NCBI GenBank assembly: GCA_937894725.1
Contig: CALAYL010000021.1
Location: 1 to 59,119 of the forward strand
From: an uncultured Bacteroidota bacterium
Lineage (GTDB): Bacteria; Bacteroidota; Bacteroidia; Chitinophagales; LD1
Direction of reading: 5' to 3'
Length of the DNA: 59,119 nt
Positions 7,998 through 16,508 of this stretch are shown here, piece by piece. The notes under the pieces are model-generated. The model saw only the letters and a list, made by a program, of their open reading frames with translations. It was not told where the DNA came from and made no database searches. Both the position numbers and the translations under genes were made by a program. How positions within the stretch are numbered: the first letter of the stretch is position 1; every line of letters begins with the position of its first letter.

Positions 7998-9599
7998 TCA
8001 GTCGAAACAGGTCGCTTCTTTGATGAGCTGTTGGACTTGAGCTAGTTGAGTAGCTTTTTCTTCCTCATTCCAACCTAATCGAAGTTGAAAATGGTGGGCA
8101 ATAAAATCGAGTTTTTCTAAAAGAGTAGGCAATTCAAAATAGAGCATACCACTTCTACGAACGGCAAAGTCAGTAAGTTTCAGTGCCATTTCATTTTCGA
8201 TGCAATAGTCTATTTCTGCTACTAAAGCATCGCTTGCTGTGGAGGCTGCTTTGTCGATGAGTTGAGTCGTGTTAGTGCCATATCGTGTTGCCCATTTTTC
8301 AATAGGCAGATTAGCTTCTGCAGTCGTAGATTTGATGAAATTTTGCAAATCGGCTTCACTTGCAAATGAGCCTGAAAGCGCTTTTTGCTTGGTAGAAATA
8401 CTTCGGTTGATTTGTTTTTTTAAGCCAGCAACTACGAGTGTCACGATCTTTTCGGCCATGAGTCGATAGCCAGTGAGTTTGCCTCCAGCTATGGATATGA
8501 GTCCTGAGTCAGATACCATTACTTCGTCTTTGCGAGATAGTTCAGAAGGGTTTTTTCCATCTTCATATATGAGCGGCCGAAGCCCTGCCCAGCTCGACTG
8601 AATATCAGACGGTTTGATATTTAATGTTGGAAACATATCGTTTATCGCCTTGATGGTGTAGTCCACATCTTCTTTTAAAACTAGCGGCTTGTCTATGTCT
8701 TGATTATATATAGTATCGGTAGTACCCACATAGGTAACTTCTCCACGAGGTATAGCGAACATCATTCGACCATCAGCTACATCAAAATATACAGCTTGGT
8801 TTAAAGGGATTTTTTCTTTCGGAAAAACGAGGTGTATCCCTTTCGTAAGTTGAAGGCGTTTGCCATGAAGGGAGTTGTCTTTTTTGCGAATCAAATCTAC
8901 GCCCGGTCCAGCAGCATTAACGACAAATTCTGTCACAATTTCAAACGTTTTGTTGGTTACTTTGTCTAATACCTCTACTGCTTTTATTTTTCCATTAGCG
9001 TCATACACAAACTTTGAGGCTTCGCAGTAATTGAGTGATATAGCTCCTTCTTGATGAGCTGTTTTGAGTAGTTCTATCACTAGGCGAGCATCATCTGTTC
9101 GGTATTCGAAATAAACGCCACCCCCAGTTAGTTTTTCTTTATTGAGTAGAGGTTCGTAAGTGAGTGTTTTATCTTTAGAGAGCATTTCTCTGCGCTCATT
9201 TTTTTTGACACCTGCCAAAAAATCATAGACCCAAAGGCCAAGCGAAGAGCTGTTTTGGCCTAGAGAACCATTTTTGATAATGGGCAAAAGCATACGCTCT
9301 GGGCGAACGATGTGGAGAGCGTTTTTATATACTACTGCCCGCTCGCTGCCTACATCTTTTACTAGTTTAAATTCGAATTGTTTGAGGTAGCGAAGTCCAC
9401 CATGAATAAGCTTTGTAGAACGACTACTCGTGCCGCTGGCAAAATCATTTTTTTCGATGAGTACTACGCTAAGGCCTTTCATAGCTGCATCGAGGGCTAT
9501 GCCTGCACCTGTAACTCCGCCACCTATTACTAACAAATCTACTTTTTGGGCAGAGGCATTTTGGATTAAAAGCGGGCGATTTTGAGCGGCAAAATTCAT
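7998..9599 (-). CDS. glpD: Aerobic glycerol-3-phosphate dehydrogenase
   Basis: A 533-residue FAD-dependent enzyme that oxidises sn-glycerol 3-phosphate to dihydroxyacetone phosphate and feeds electrons to quinone at the inner membrane. The N-terminal Rossmann motif DLLVIGGGVTGAGIALDAA is followed by 'FASGTSSRSTKLIHGGLRYL', the family fingerprint. The second FAD contact is SDSGLISIAGGKLTGYRLMA. A C-terminal helical domain (about 400-533) is present as in GlpD. It lies 8 bases after the rhodanese-like gene on the same strand. No other glycerol genes (glpK, glpF) are in the window. Confidence 0.95.
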   Translation of the reverse strand: MNFAAQNRPLLIQNASAQKVDLLVIGGGVTGAGIALDAAMKGLSVVLIEKNDFASGTSSRSTKLIHGGLRYLKQFEFKLVKDVGSERAVVYKNALHIVRPERMLLPIIKNGSLGQNSSSLGLWVYDFLAGVKKNERREMLSKDKTLTYEPLLNKEKLTGGGVYFEYRTDDARLVIELLKTAHQEGAISLNYCEASKFVYDANGKIKAVEVLDKVTNKTFEIVTEFVVNAAGPGVDLIRKKDNSLHGKRLQLTKGIHLVFPKEKIPLNQAVYFDVADGRMMFAIPRGEVTYVGTTDTIYNQDIDKPLVLKEDVDYTIKAINDMFPTLNIKPSDIQSSWAGLRPLIYEDGKNPSELSRKDEVMVSDSGLISIAGGKLTGYRLMAEKIVTLVVAGLKKQINRSISTKQKALSGSFASEADLQNFIKSTTAEANLPIEKWATRYGTNTTQLIDKAASTASDALVAEIDYCIENEMALKLTDFAVRRSGMLYFELPTLLEKLDFIAHHFQLRLGWNEEEKATQLAQVQQLIKEATCFD

Positions 9600-9607
9600 T
9601 GTATAAA

Positions 9608-10165
9608 TTAATTGGCTAGCGTGTTTTTTAATATCTCAAAAGGAGGGAATACCGCTCTTAGATTGTGGATGCCATTACGTTTGAACACAGAGACAGCAAA
9701 GCCCACCGCATCTATGTGGTCGGCATACAAATAGTACATATACTGTGGCTCAAGATCTACTACAATATGATTTAATTCTTCTAGTGGTATAGTGCAAGCA
9801 TGTTCGATATGGTCTTTTTCAAAATCTAGGGCATCTCGCAAATCGACTAAATAAAACTCATCGAAGGTATAGTCGATTTTGAATTCTTCATCATCAATGC
9901 CTATGCACATATCGGTAGCGTAAGAGGCTTCTATATTTTCGTCCCAAATCACCACACTTTTACTTAACGATAGGCATTTTGATTTGAAAAAGGAGTCATT
10001 AGCTATCTCTGGAGATACTACAAAGGTAAAAGGTTGATTTTCGTCTATCATGTCGATGAGCGTATCAAACGAAGCAGAGAGCGGAATACAATATGCTCCA
10101 GCAATGTGCTTATCGCAAAAGGCAGCAAAGCCTCTCAGATCAATATATATGGAATCAGTGGACAT
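9608..10165 (-). CDS. Double rhodanese-like protein without catalytic cysteines
   Basis: A 185-residue protein of two rhodanese-like halves. The first has YIDLRGFAAFCDKHIAGAYC (about 7-26) and the second YLVDLRDALDFEKDHIEHAC (about 105-124), both the usual 'D-R-x(n)-F-x-x-x-H-I-x-x-A' entry of the fold. At the position of the active-site loop (CxxGxR) the first half has FVVSPEIANDSFF and the second LYADHIDAVGFA, so neither can form a persulfide in the normal way. Probably a binding or regulatory module rather than a sulfurtransferase. It sits between two ArsR regulators and glpD in one minus-strand series. Confidence 0.7.
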   Translation of the reverse strand: MSTDSIYIDLRGFAAFCDKHIAGAYCIPLSASFDTLIDMIDENQPFTFVVSPEIANDSFFKSKCLSLSKSVVIWDENIEASYATDMCIGIDDEEFKIDYTFDEFYLVDLRDALDFEKDHIEHACTIPLEELNHIVVDLEPQYMYYLYADHIDAVGFAVSVFKRNGIHNLRAVFPPFEILKNTLAN

Positions 10166-10224
10166 AATAGCAAATACAAAACGTTAGCAAAATCTAGGCA
10201 GTAAAATTAACGCTTAAAGCCTAT

Positions 10225-10509
10225 TTATAGAATATATTTTTCAATAACATTCGCTATTTTCAAAAAAACGGGGTAGTTGATTGAATACACCCGCTCTTTG
10301 CTCATTGCTTTGGATTTTACCAATGCAGCATCTTTGAGTATTTTGAGTTGTTGCGATGTCACAGATTGAGGTATATCGAGTGTATGGTAAATGCCATGCA
10401 CGTTTGTCTCCCCCTTTTGGGCTATAAAATTCAATATCTCAATACGGAGTGGATGAGCTACGGCCCTAAAAATCTCGTAAGATTTTTCCAAATTTTCGTC
10501 ATTTATCAT
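10225..10509 (-). CDS. ArsR-family transcriptional regulator (second of a pair)
   Basis: A 94-residue winged-helix protein: RAVAHPLRIEILNFIAQ (helices 1-2), then the HTH with recognition helix in QSVTSQQLKILKDAALV and the beta wing RVYSINYP. The metal-binding ELCVCDL motif of classical ArsR/SmtB is replaced by VHGIYHTLD, so there is no cysteine metal site. It is a paralogue of the gene at 10577-10918, which precedes it by 67 bases on the same strand. Probably a dimeric repressor; the effector is unknown. Confidence 0.85.
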   Translation of the reverse strand: MINDENLEKSYEIFRAVAHPLRIEILNFIAQKGETNVHGIYHTLDIPQSVTSQQLKILKDAALVKSKAMSKERVYSINYPVFLKIANVIEKYIL

Positions 10510-10576
10510 TATCTAACCTTAAATATGGTGCGATAGTAATAAATTTGGCGTCAATGAGTTCAGAAAAAAAGTTAGA

Positions 10577-10918
10577 TTATTGTGCTAGGTGCTCAATAAG
10601 CTGAGAAATCTCCTCTACACGCTTCGCATTTATCGCATAATAGATAAATTTTCCATCACGTTCGGTACTTAAAACGTCTGCTTTGCGCAAAATAGCAAGA
10701 TGTTGAGACGCTACTGATTGCTCGATTCGGAGCTTAACATAAAGCTCTGTAACCGTCATTTTCTTTTTTTCTTCGAGCAATTGCATCATTTCTTTACGAA
10801 GCGGATGATTTACGGCACGTAGGGTAAGTACTGCTCTTTTTAAGATAGCATAGTCGAGCTTGATTTTCTTTTCTGTAGCAAGGTCACTAAGTTCGAGTAC
10901 TTGATTGTTGAGACTCAT
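10577..10918 (-). CDS. ArsR-family transcriptional regulator (first of a pair, probably autoregulated)
   Basis: A 113-residue winged-helix protein with an extra N-terminal helix (about 1-27), then LRAVNHPLRKEMMQLLEE, recognition helix QSVASQHLAILRKADVLS and wing GKFIYYAINAKRVEEIS. 'VTELYVKL' stands where metal-sensing ArsR proteins have ELCVCDL, so it is not a thiol metal sensor of the classical kind. The proteins with 'SVASQHLAILRKA' form a Bacteroidota subgroup that often occurs as tandem pairs. A 19-bp perfect palindrome lies inside its own promoter (see 10944-10972), which suggests autoregulation and perhaps control of the following rhodanese gene. Confidence 0.87.
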   Translation of the reverse strand: MSLNNQVLELSDLATEKKIKLDYAILKRAVLTLRAVNHPLRKEMMQLLEEKKKMTVTELYVKLRIEQSVASQHLAILRKADVLSTERDGKFIYYAINAKRVEEISQLIEHLAQ

Positions 10919-10943
10919 GATATTCGTTGTTTTATTTATTAGT

Positions 10944-10972
10944 CAAATATATTTATTAAATAAATATGCAAA
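10944..10972 (-). promoter_or_regulatory. Promoter with embedded palindromic operator for the ArsR gene
   Basis: On the minus strand TTTG (10969-10972) and TATATTTG (10944-10951) match the Bacteroidota -33 and -7 boxes with a 17-nt spacer. A perfect inverted repeat ATATTTATT-A-AATAAATAT occupies 10949-10967, that is, the spacer between the boxes and the first bases of the -7 box. It lies about 30 bases before the ArsR start codon. A dimeric winged-helix repressor bound there would block RNA polymerase. Confidence 0.65.
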
Positions 10973-10984
10973 TTAGATTTTGTG

Positions 10985-11650
10985 TTAAAAATCTTTTCCA
11001 AAGCCACCTAGATAAAAAGGTTCAAAGAAAACGACTGATTCAAAATTTTTATCAGCATAAAAAGAGAACGAGGAACTGGCCATATTTAGAGCAGCTATAT
11101 TTACGACATCAAATTTTATGCCAATATTTTTTAATACATCAATTATTGACGCATTGTTGCAATTGATAAAGATATTTTGGTTTTTTAAAACTTCTAGCAA
11201 AGCAGTTGTATCCTCTATGTCACGCATAATTTGAGGAGGTGAGATAGGTGTATTTGTATCTGAATATGACTGATAATAGAACGCATTTTTTTTAGCTTGT
11301 ATCAAGGCCATAATGGGAAAACTAGGTGATGTGGCTAATGCAGCATCAAGTATGATAGCAAATGAAGAAACCTTGATGAGAGGTTTATTTAGCGTATAAG
11401 CTAGTCCCTTGGCAGTGCTGGCTCCTATTCTAAGGCCTGTATAAGAGCCTGGCCCTTCTGCTATGGCTATAGCATCGAGCAGATGCATAGATAGTCCTGC
11501 ATCGGCTATTACTTGCTCTATTATCAAGGTGATTTTGCTAGCATGTGAATTAATGGTGGATTCTTGTCGGCTGGCTACTACTACACCATTCTTAGCTATG
11601 CAGGCCGAACAAAATGCCCCTCCGGATTCTATATTGAGTATAAGTGCCAA
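10985..11650 (-). CDS. tsaB: tRNA threonylcarbamoyladenosine biosynthesis protein TsaB
   Basis: A 221-residue protein of the ASKHA fold. It starts 'ALILNIESGGAFCSACIAK', has DAIAIAEGPGSYTGLRIGAS, the diagnostic TsaB motif, followed by TAKGLAYTLNKPLIKVSSF. It partners TsaD and TsaE in making the t6A modification at position 37 of ANN-decoding tRNAs; it is a scaffold, not itself catalytic. The first S41 protease gene upstream on the same strand ends 6 bases before it, so the three are probably one transcript. Confidence 0.93.
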   Translation of the reverse strand: MALILNIESGGAFCSACIAKNGVVVASRQESTINSHASKITLIIEQVIADAGLSMHLLDAIAIAEGPGSYTGLRIGASTAKGLAYTLNKPLIKVSSFAIILDAALATSPSFPIMALIQAKKNAFYYQSYSDTNTPISPPQIMRDIEDTTALLEVLKNQNIFINCNNASIIDVLKNIGIKFDVVNIAALNMASSSFSFYADKNFESVVFFEPFYLGGFGKDF

Positions 11651-11656
11651 AATGGA

Positions 11657-13312
11657 TTATTTCTTTGCTGACAACAGGTCTTTATAGAGCTTATTATTGT
11701 CGATGAGTTCGATTGCTTTTTTCACCCAAGGGTCAGACTGCATTGCTTTTTCGATTTTGCCATGTGCATAGAAATAGCGATTACAGATTTCACTTTCCAA
11801 TAGCTGTTTGATTTCCGATTTGTGGGTGTCAAGATCTGTTTCTTTGGCTTTTTTTAGGCTAGCAATAGCCTCTGCATAGGCAGGTTGAATGGCGTCAAAG
11901 TAATTTTCTTCGGTGGTTGTTTTTTTGATTTCCTCCAGTGTTTTTTCGGTAGCGGATTGATAATCGAAGTTGTTGGCTTTTACATAGTTTTTGAAATCTG
12001 CAAAATCTTTATCAGTCAATGAGAATACGGCAGGTGTTGCTATCTTGGCGTTTTTGGAAGCATATTGAGATGCAAAGTTGAAGATGAATCGTTGTTTGAA
12101 AAGCTCTTCAACTATAGTAGGTTGCTCAATGTTTTCTAGCGGAAAATCAGGATCTACACCGCCTCCATCAAACACCTTACGTCCATTGGCTGTTTTAAAA
12201 GCTACCTTGAGTGAGTCAGGGATTTTTTTGACACTGCCATCAGGATTTCGTTCTGCATAGTTAATCGCTTGAATACAGCGACCAGAAGGGATGTAGTATT
12301 TTGCTACAGTAACTTTGAATCCTGTGCCATACGACAGGTTTTTAGTGACTTGTACCAATCCTTTACCGTATGTTTTTTGCCCTATCACTACTCCTCTATC
12401 ATAGTCTTGTAGTGCACCCGATACGATTTCTGATGCAGAGGCAGATTTGCTATTTGTCAAAACAATAATTGGCATCTTGGTATCCGAAGGGTCGTTCATG
12501 GTTTTGAATGTGGAGTTCCATTCGGCTATTTTACCTTTAGTATTTACTACAAGAAGATTTTTTTCTATAAACACGTTTACGATATTCACCGCTTCGGTCA
12601 AAAGTCCACCAGGATTGCCACGCAAATCGAGGATAATGCCCTTCATTTCTGGGTTTTCCTTTTTCAATTTTTCAAAAGCATCTTTTACGTCTTTGCCTGC
12701 ATTTTGGTTAAAGATTTTGAGATTTATAAGTCCTACTTTATTGTTGAGCATGCCATAAAATGGTACAGAGGTTTCAACAAATTCTTGTCTTTTCACACTC
12801 ACTTCTTTTTTGGTGCCATCTATTTTTAATATGCCCAAACTTAGCTCACTACCAGCTTCTCCTTTCAACACCTTGCTGATATCTTCATATGCTTTGCCAG
12901 CAGTAGCTTTGCTGTCGATTGTCAATATTTGGTCGCCTGGCACGATGCCCGCTTTGTCAGCAGCTAGGTCTTTGATCACTTCGGTCACTACTGTTTTGTC
13001 CTTATCTACATTGAAATAAATACCTATGCCCGTGAGTTTTTCATTGTTGTCGATCCGTGAGTTTTCGATTTGCCCTTCAGAGTAAAATACGGTATAGGGG
13101 TCTAGCTGCTTGAGCATGCCGTCTATGCAGCTGCGCATTAGCTTTGAAGGCTCTACATCATCTACATATATGCTGTTTATTTCTTTGAAAAGCGCACCGA
13201 AAATATCGAGCTGTTTGGATAACTCAAAAAAGGAGTTACCCGCGCTACTTAACAACGTGATAGTAACTAAACCCAGTAGAATCGACTTTGGATATTGAAT
13301 TATATTTTTCAT
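11657..13312 (-). CDS. S41 C-terminal processing protease, copy 2
   Basis: A 551-residue periplasmic or membrane-anchored protease with an N-terminal membrane segment (SILLGLVTITLLSSAG). Next is the helical FFELSKQLDIFGALFKEI segment. The PDZ domain (about 85-175) contains GIGIYFNVDKDKTVVTEVI and AGIVPGDQILTIDSKA. The S41 core shows ILDLRGNPGGLLTEAVNI, catalytic Ser in NSKSASASEIVSGALQDY and Lys in IGQKTYGKGLVQ, so the Ser/Lys dyad is intact. A C-terminal helical tail of about 150 residues follows. It is a clear paralogue of the 558-residue protein encoded immediately upstream (8 bases apart). Confidence 0.94.
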   Translation of the reverse strand: MKNIIQYPKSILLGLVTITLLSSAGNSFFELSKQLDIFGALFKEINSIYVDDVEPSKLMRSCIDGMLKQLDPYTVFYSEGQIENSRIDNNEKLTGIGIYFNVDKDKTVVTEVIKDLAADKAGIVPGDQILTIDSKATAGKAYEDISKVLKGEAGSELSLGILKIDGTKKEVSVKRQEFVETSVPFYGMLNNKVGLINLKIFNQNAGKDVKDAFEKLKKENPEMKGIILDLRGNPGGLLTEAVNIVNVFIEKNLLVVNTKGKIAEWNSTFKTMNDPSDTKMPIIVLTNSKSASASEIVSGALQDYDRGVVIGQKTYGKGLVQVTKNLSYGTGFKVTVAKYYIPSGRCIQAINYAERNPDGSVKKIPDSLKVAFKTANGRKVFDGGGVDPDFPLENIEQPTIVEELFKQRFIFNFASQYASKNAKIATPAVFSLTDKDFADFKNYVKANNFDYQSATEKTLEEIKKTTTEENYFDAIQPAYAEAIASLKKAKETDLDTHKSEIKQLLESEICNRYFYAHGKIEKAMQSDPWVKKAIELIDNNKLYKDLLSAKK

Positions 13313-13320
13313 GAATCAAC

Positions 13321-14997
13321 TTACTTTTTTGCTTGAAGGATAGATTGCGTTTTTTGTGTATCTGAAAGCGTTTCGATAGCTTTCTCTACATCGGGATCAG
13401 ATTGAATAGTAGATTCTATACGACCCGCACCTAGATAATAATGAGAGCAGATTTCCTGTTCTAGCAATTCTTTTATTGTTTTTTTGTCTTTCATCAAATC
13501 ATTGGTCTTGTCATGCTCCAGCTTTTTTTGCATTATCTCAATATCATGTTTGATAGTAGTATATAGCATTTCTTTTTCGCTCGTAGCTTGCAGATCTTTC
13601 AACAGTTTTTCGCTTTGTGTCGAATATTTAAAGTCTTTTTTGTCAGTTACGTATTTTACAAAATCATTGTACTCCGCATCGGTGAGTGTAAAGTTTTTTG
13701 CAGCAGAGATAGAAGGCGTTTTGGCTCTATATTTCACTGCATAGTCAAAAAGCATATTTTGGATATAAAGCGCTATGGCTACTTGGCTTAGTTTTTCGTT
13801 TTCGATATTGATGTCTGGCTCTATTCCTACACCATCATATACGGTTCTGCCTCCTTTTGTTTTGAAAGCTACTTTCAACGAATCTGCCATTTTTTGGACT
13901 GAGCCATCTTCTTTTTTATCGGCATAATTTATCGCCTGAATACATCGACCAGAAGGAATATAATACTTAGCTGTAGTGATTTTTAATTTAGCATTGTAAG
14001 GGAGTGAATGTGTGGACTGCACTAAGCCCTTGCCATAGGTTTTGTCTCCTATTATAATGGCTCTATCTAAGTCTTGGAGCGAGCCAGATACGATCTCTGC
14101 GGCAGAGGCAGAGCCTTCATCGACTAGTACTACTAGCGGTAGTTTGGTATCTACAGGGTCTTGCTGCGTGAGATAGCCATTCATTTGTTCTTTTATTTTA
14201 CCCTTAGTATTTACGATTTCTACTCCTCTATCTACAAAACAGTTGGCTACATTGATCGCTTCATTCAATAGTCCACCTGGATTGCCACGGAGGTCGAGCA
14301 CAAGGCCTTTAATTTTGTTTTTTGTAATAAGTGAAATCATCGCATTGCGCACTTCGAGGCCAGCTCGCTCGGTGAAACTACCCAAACGGATATAGCCAAT
14401 ATCATTTTTCAAAACGCCATAATACGGAACGTTTTTGATTTTAATTTCTTCTCGAGTGAGGGTGATGGGTATTTCCTTTTCAGTGTCATCTGCTTGAGCG
14501 CGGAGTATTTTTACCAATACACTTGTGCCTGATTTGCCTCTTAGGAGTTTACTTACATTGTCGGAGTTGTCTTTACGAACCGATTTGCCGTCTATTTCAA
14601 TCAGCTTATCGCCAGGTCTAAGGCCAGCTTTGGCTGCTGGGCAATCTTCGTATGGGTCTGTGATAATTACAAAATCGCCTCTAGTGCTGATGAGTGCGCC
14701 TATACCACCATATCGGCCAGTAGTTTGTTGGCGATACTCTTGAATGTCATCTTCGGGAATATAATCGGTGTAGGGGTCGAGCGACTGGGTCATAGCCACA
14801 ATGCCCGATTGGATAAGCTGGGTCGAGTTGAGCGTATCTACATAATAGGTGTTGAGTTCGCGATAAAGCGTAGTGAAAATATCGAGCTGTTTGGTCACTT
14901 CAAAAAAAGAACCAGACGAAGCAGCCGATACAAATAGCAACGAACCAACGCCTATCACTGAGGCGATAATCAGCTGCTTAAATCTAGGAGGTGTCAT
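13321..14997 (-). CDS. S41 C-terminal processing protease, copy 1
   Basis: A 558-residue protease with an N-terminal membrane anchor (LIIASVIGVGSLLFVSAA) and the segment FFEVTKQLDIFTTLYRELN. The PDZ domain (about 90-185) includes AGLRPGDKLIEIDGKSV. The S41 core has VLDLRGNPGGLLNEAINVAN, catalytic Ser in EGSASAAEIVSGSLQDL and Lys in IGDKTYGKGLVQ. These proteases trim C-termini of exported proteins, and in Bacteroidota they take part in envelope protein turnover. It is first in a minus-strand transcript with the second copy and tsaB. Confidence 0.95.
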   Translation of the reverse strand: MTPPRFKQLIIASVIGVGSLLFVSAASSGSFFEVTKQLDIFTTLYRELNTYYVDTLNSTQLIQSGIVAMTQSLDPYTDYIPEDDIQEYRQQTTGRYGGIGALISTRGDFVIITDPYEDCPAAKAGLRPGDKLIEIDGKSVRKDNSDNVSKLLRGKSGTSVLVKILRAQADDTEKEIPITLTREEIKIKNVPYYGVLKNDIGYIRLGSFTERAGLEVRNAMISLITKNKIKGLVLDLRGNPGGLLNEAINVANCFVDRGVEIVNTKGKIKEQMNGYLTQQDPVDTKLPLVVLVDEGSASAAEIVSGSLQDLDRAIIIGDKTYGKGLVQSTHSLPYNAKLKITTAKYYIPSGRCIQAINYADKKEDGSVQKMADSLKVAFKTKGGRTVYDGVGIEPDINIENEKLSQVAIALYIQNMLFDYAVKYRAKTPSISAAKNFTLTDAEYNDFVKYVTDKKDFKYSTQSEKLLKDLQATSEKEMLYTTIKHDIEIMQKKLEHDKTNDLMKDKKTIKELLEQEICSHYYLGAGRIESTIQSDPDVEKAIETLSDTQKTQSILQAKK

Positions 14998-15161
14998 TTT
15001 AATAGAAATATTTGAATAAACATAAACATAAAAAGCAAATAGAAAAGTATAGGGGCTCAGTAAGTTTGCAAGAATTAGGAAGAAAGGGGGTAGCTATTTA
15101 TTGTTTTGCCCAGCATACAATATTTAAAAAGAGGAGACGTTTTTGAAGAAAATCCAATTTT

Positions 15162-15803
15162 ATGCAATCTAAAATGATTTTAGTAGCTGTTATATTATTT
15201 ATAACGTTCAGTGCCTGTAAAAAAGAGAAAGCAACTATCACAGAGAAAAAATTTGATAGTTACATGCCTTTCAAAAAAGGTAATTTTTGGGTATATGAAA
15301 ACTTTACGTTAGATAGCAGTGGAGTACAAATCGATCGCTCTTATGATGATACACTTTATGTAAGCAACGATAGTACCATCAATGGAAATAAATACTATGA
15401 GATAAAGTGGAAAAAAGGTTCGATTAATTTATATCAAATCTATAATAATTGGCTGAGAGATTCGAGTGGATATATAGTAGATATTAACGGGGAGCGTATG
15501 TTTTCTTCCGTAAATTTTTCAGACACACTAAGAGTAAGAAAAGATGCGGATTTCCCCATGTGGAAAGTCATTTTGTTTTATAAAATGGATAAATCTCTCA
15601 AATCTATAGCTACTAGGGCGGGCAATTTTGAAGCCTTAAATTGTAAAGCAGAGGTTTATAGCAATGAGCAGGGTAACGTCATCCAAGAGTTTATTAATAC
15701 ATTTTATGCAAAGAGCATTGGCATTGTTGAGGCTAACATTTTATTTTTAGACAATCCAGAAAACAGAATTACAACAAGGTTAAATAGTTATTATCTACAA
15801 TAA
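15162..15803 (+). CDS. Lipoprotein of unknown function
   Basis: A 213-residue protein with lipoprotein signal MQSKMILVAVILFITFSAC (Cys19). The mature part begins with a lysine/threonine linker and MPFKKGNFWVYENFTLDS, the 'P-x-x-x-G-N-x-W-x-Y' opening seen in many Bacteroidota lipoproteins of beta-rich fold. No catalytic residues are recognised. It directly precedes the beta-barrel gene (9 bases to its ATG), and the two may form an outer-membrane pair. Confidence 0.7.
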   Translation: MQSKMILVAVILFITFSACKKEKATITEKKFDSYMPFKKGNFWVYENFTLDSSGVQIDRSYDDTLYVSNDSTINGNKYYEIKWKKGSINLYQIYNNWLRDSSGYIVDINGERMFSSVNFSDTLRVRKDADFPMWKVILFYKMDKSLKSIATRAGNFEALNCKAEVYSNEQGNVIQEFINTFYAKSIGIVEANILFLDNPENRITTRLNSYYLQ

Positions 15804-15812
15804 TTGCAAAGC

Positions 15813-16508
15813 ATGAAGAATCTCCTTTTTTTAATTGGAATATTGCTATCGTTGGCTTCAAGTGCAAATGACTCTATCCCTAAAAGACAGTGGGGCTTTC
15901 GATTGAGTTATGATGTGATCGGCACACAGATAAATTATATTGGGGTCACGCCACTCGCAAAGCCTTCTGTTTCAAGAACAATTAACTTCTTAAATTTTGG
16001 ATTTTCGTTTCAAGTGTTTGACAAAAAGACACATCGCTCATTTCATGACATTGCTATTTCTCGAATAACCTTTAATACTCAAAACCCAACCACAGAGCTC
16101 TTCCCTCCCAATTCATCGGGATCTATTTCAAACCTCCAAATTGGCGTGCGATATGGCTACAATCAACGACTAGGAAGAAAAGACAAAAAATCGCAGTTCT
16201 ATTTAGAATTTCCAGTTGAGTTGTTTTATTTTCATTCAAATTATACGCCTTTCAATGCTGTTTCATTTCCTATTTACAATAAGGGTTTTGGATTCAATAC
16301 AGGTATCACGCCTAGATTTCAATACTACTTTCTAAAACAGGCGTATTTCGATTTAGCTATACCTATTTCTGTGTTTAATGGAATGCTCAGTTTTAGTAAT
16401 ATGCTGAATCCAAATACTCCCTTGTCAGCACGCAAGTAAATTGATTACTATCATTTTGAAGGCACTCCTTTTGCAACTGTTAGGCTGGGCTTTGGGTTTC
16501 GGTTTTAG
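15813..16508 (+). pseudogene. Outer-membrane beta-barrel protein interrupted by an in-frame TAA
   Basis: From the ATG at 15813 the frame encodes a signal peptide (MKNLLFLIGILLSLASSAND) and amphipathic strands such as WGFRLSYDVIG and GFSFQVFDKKTH. It stops at TAA (16437-16439) after NPNTPLSARK. Directly after the stop the same frame continues IDYYHFEGTPFATVRLGFGF and ends R-F-TAG at 16506-16508. That is a typical last transmembrane strand with C-terminal aromatic residue. Without it the protein lacks the signal recognised by BAM, so the gene is probably broken by a single substitution (or the base call is wrong). A TTG at 15804 is a weaker start. The tail overlaps the convergent gene by 29 bases. 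Confidence 0.7.

Noticed and set aside
11657..14997. The two S41 proteases as a novel system
   Set aside because: Tandem C-terminal processing proteases are a usual product of duplication in this phylum, both have intact dyads and ordinary domain order.
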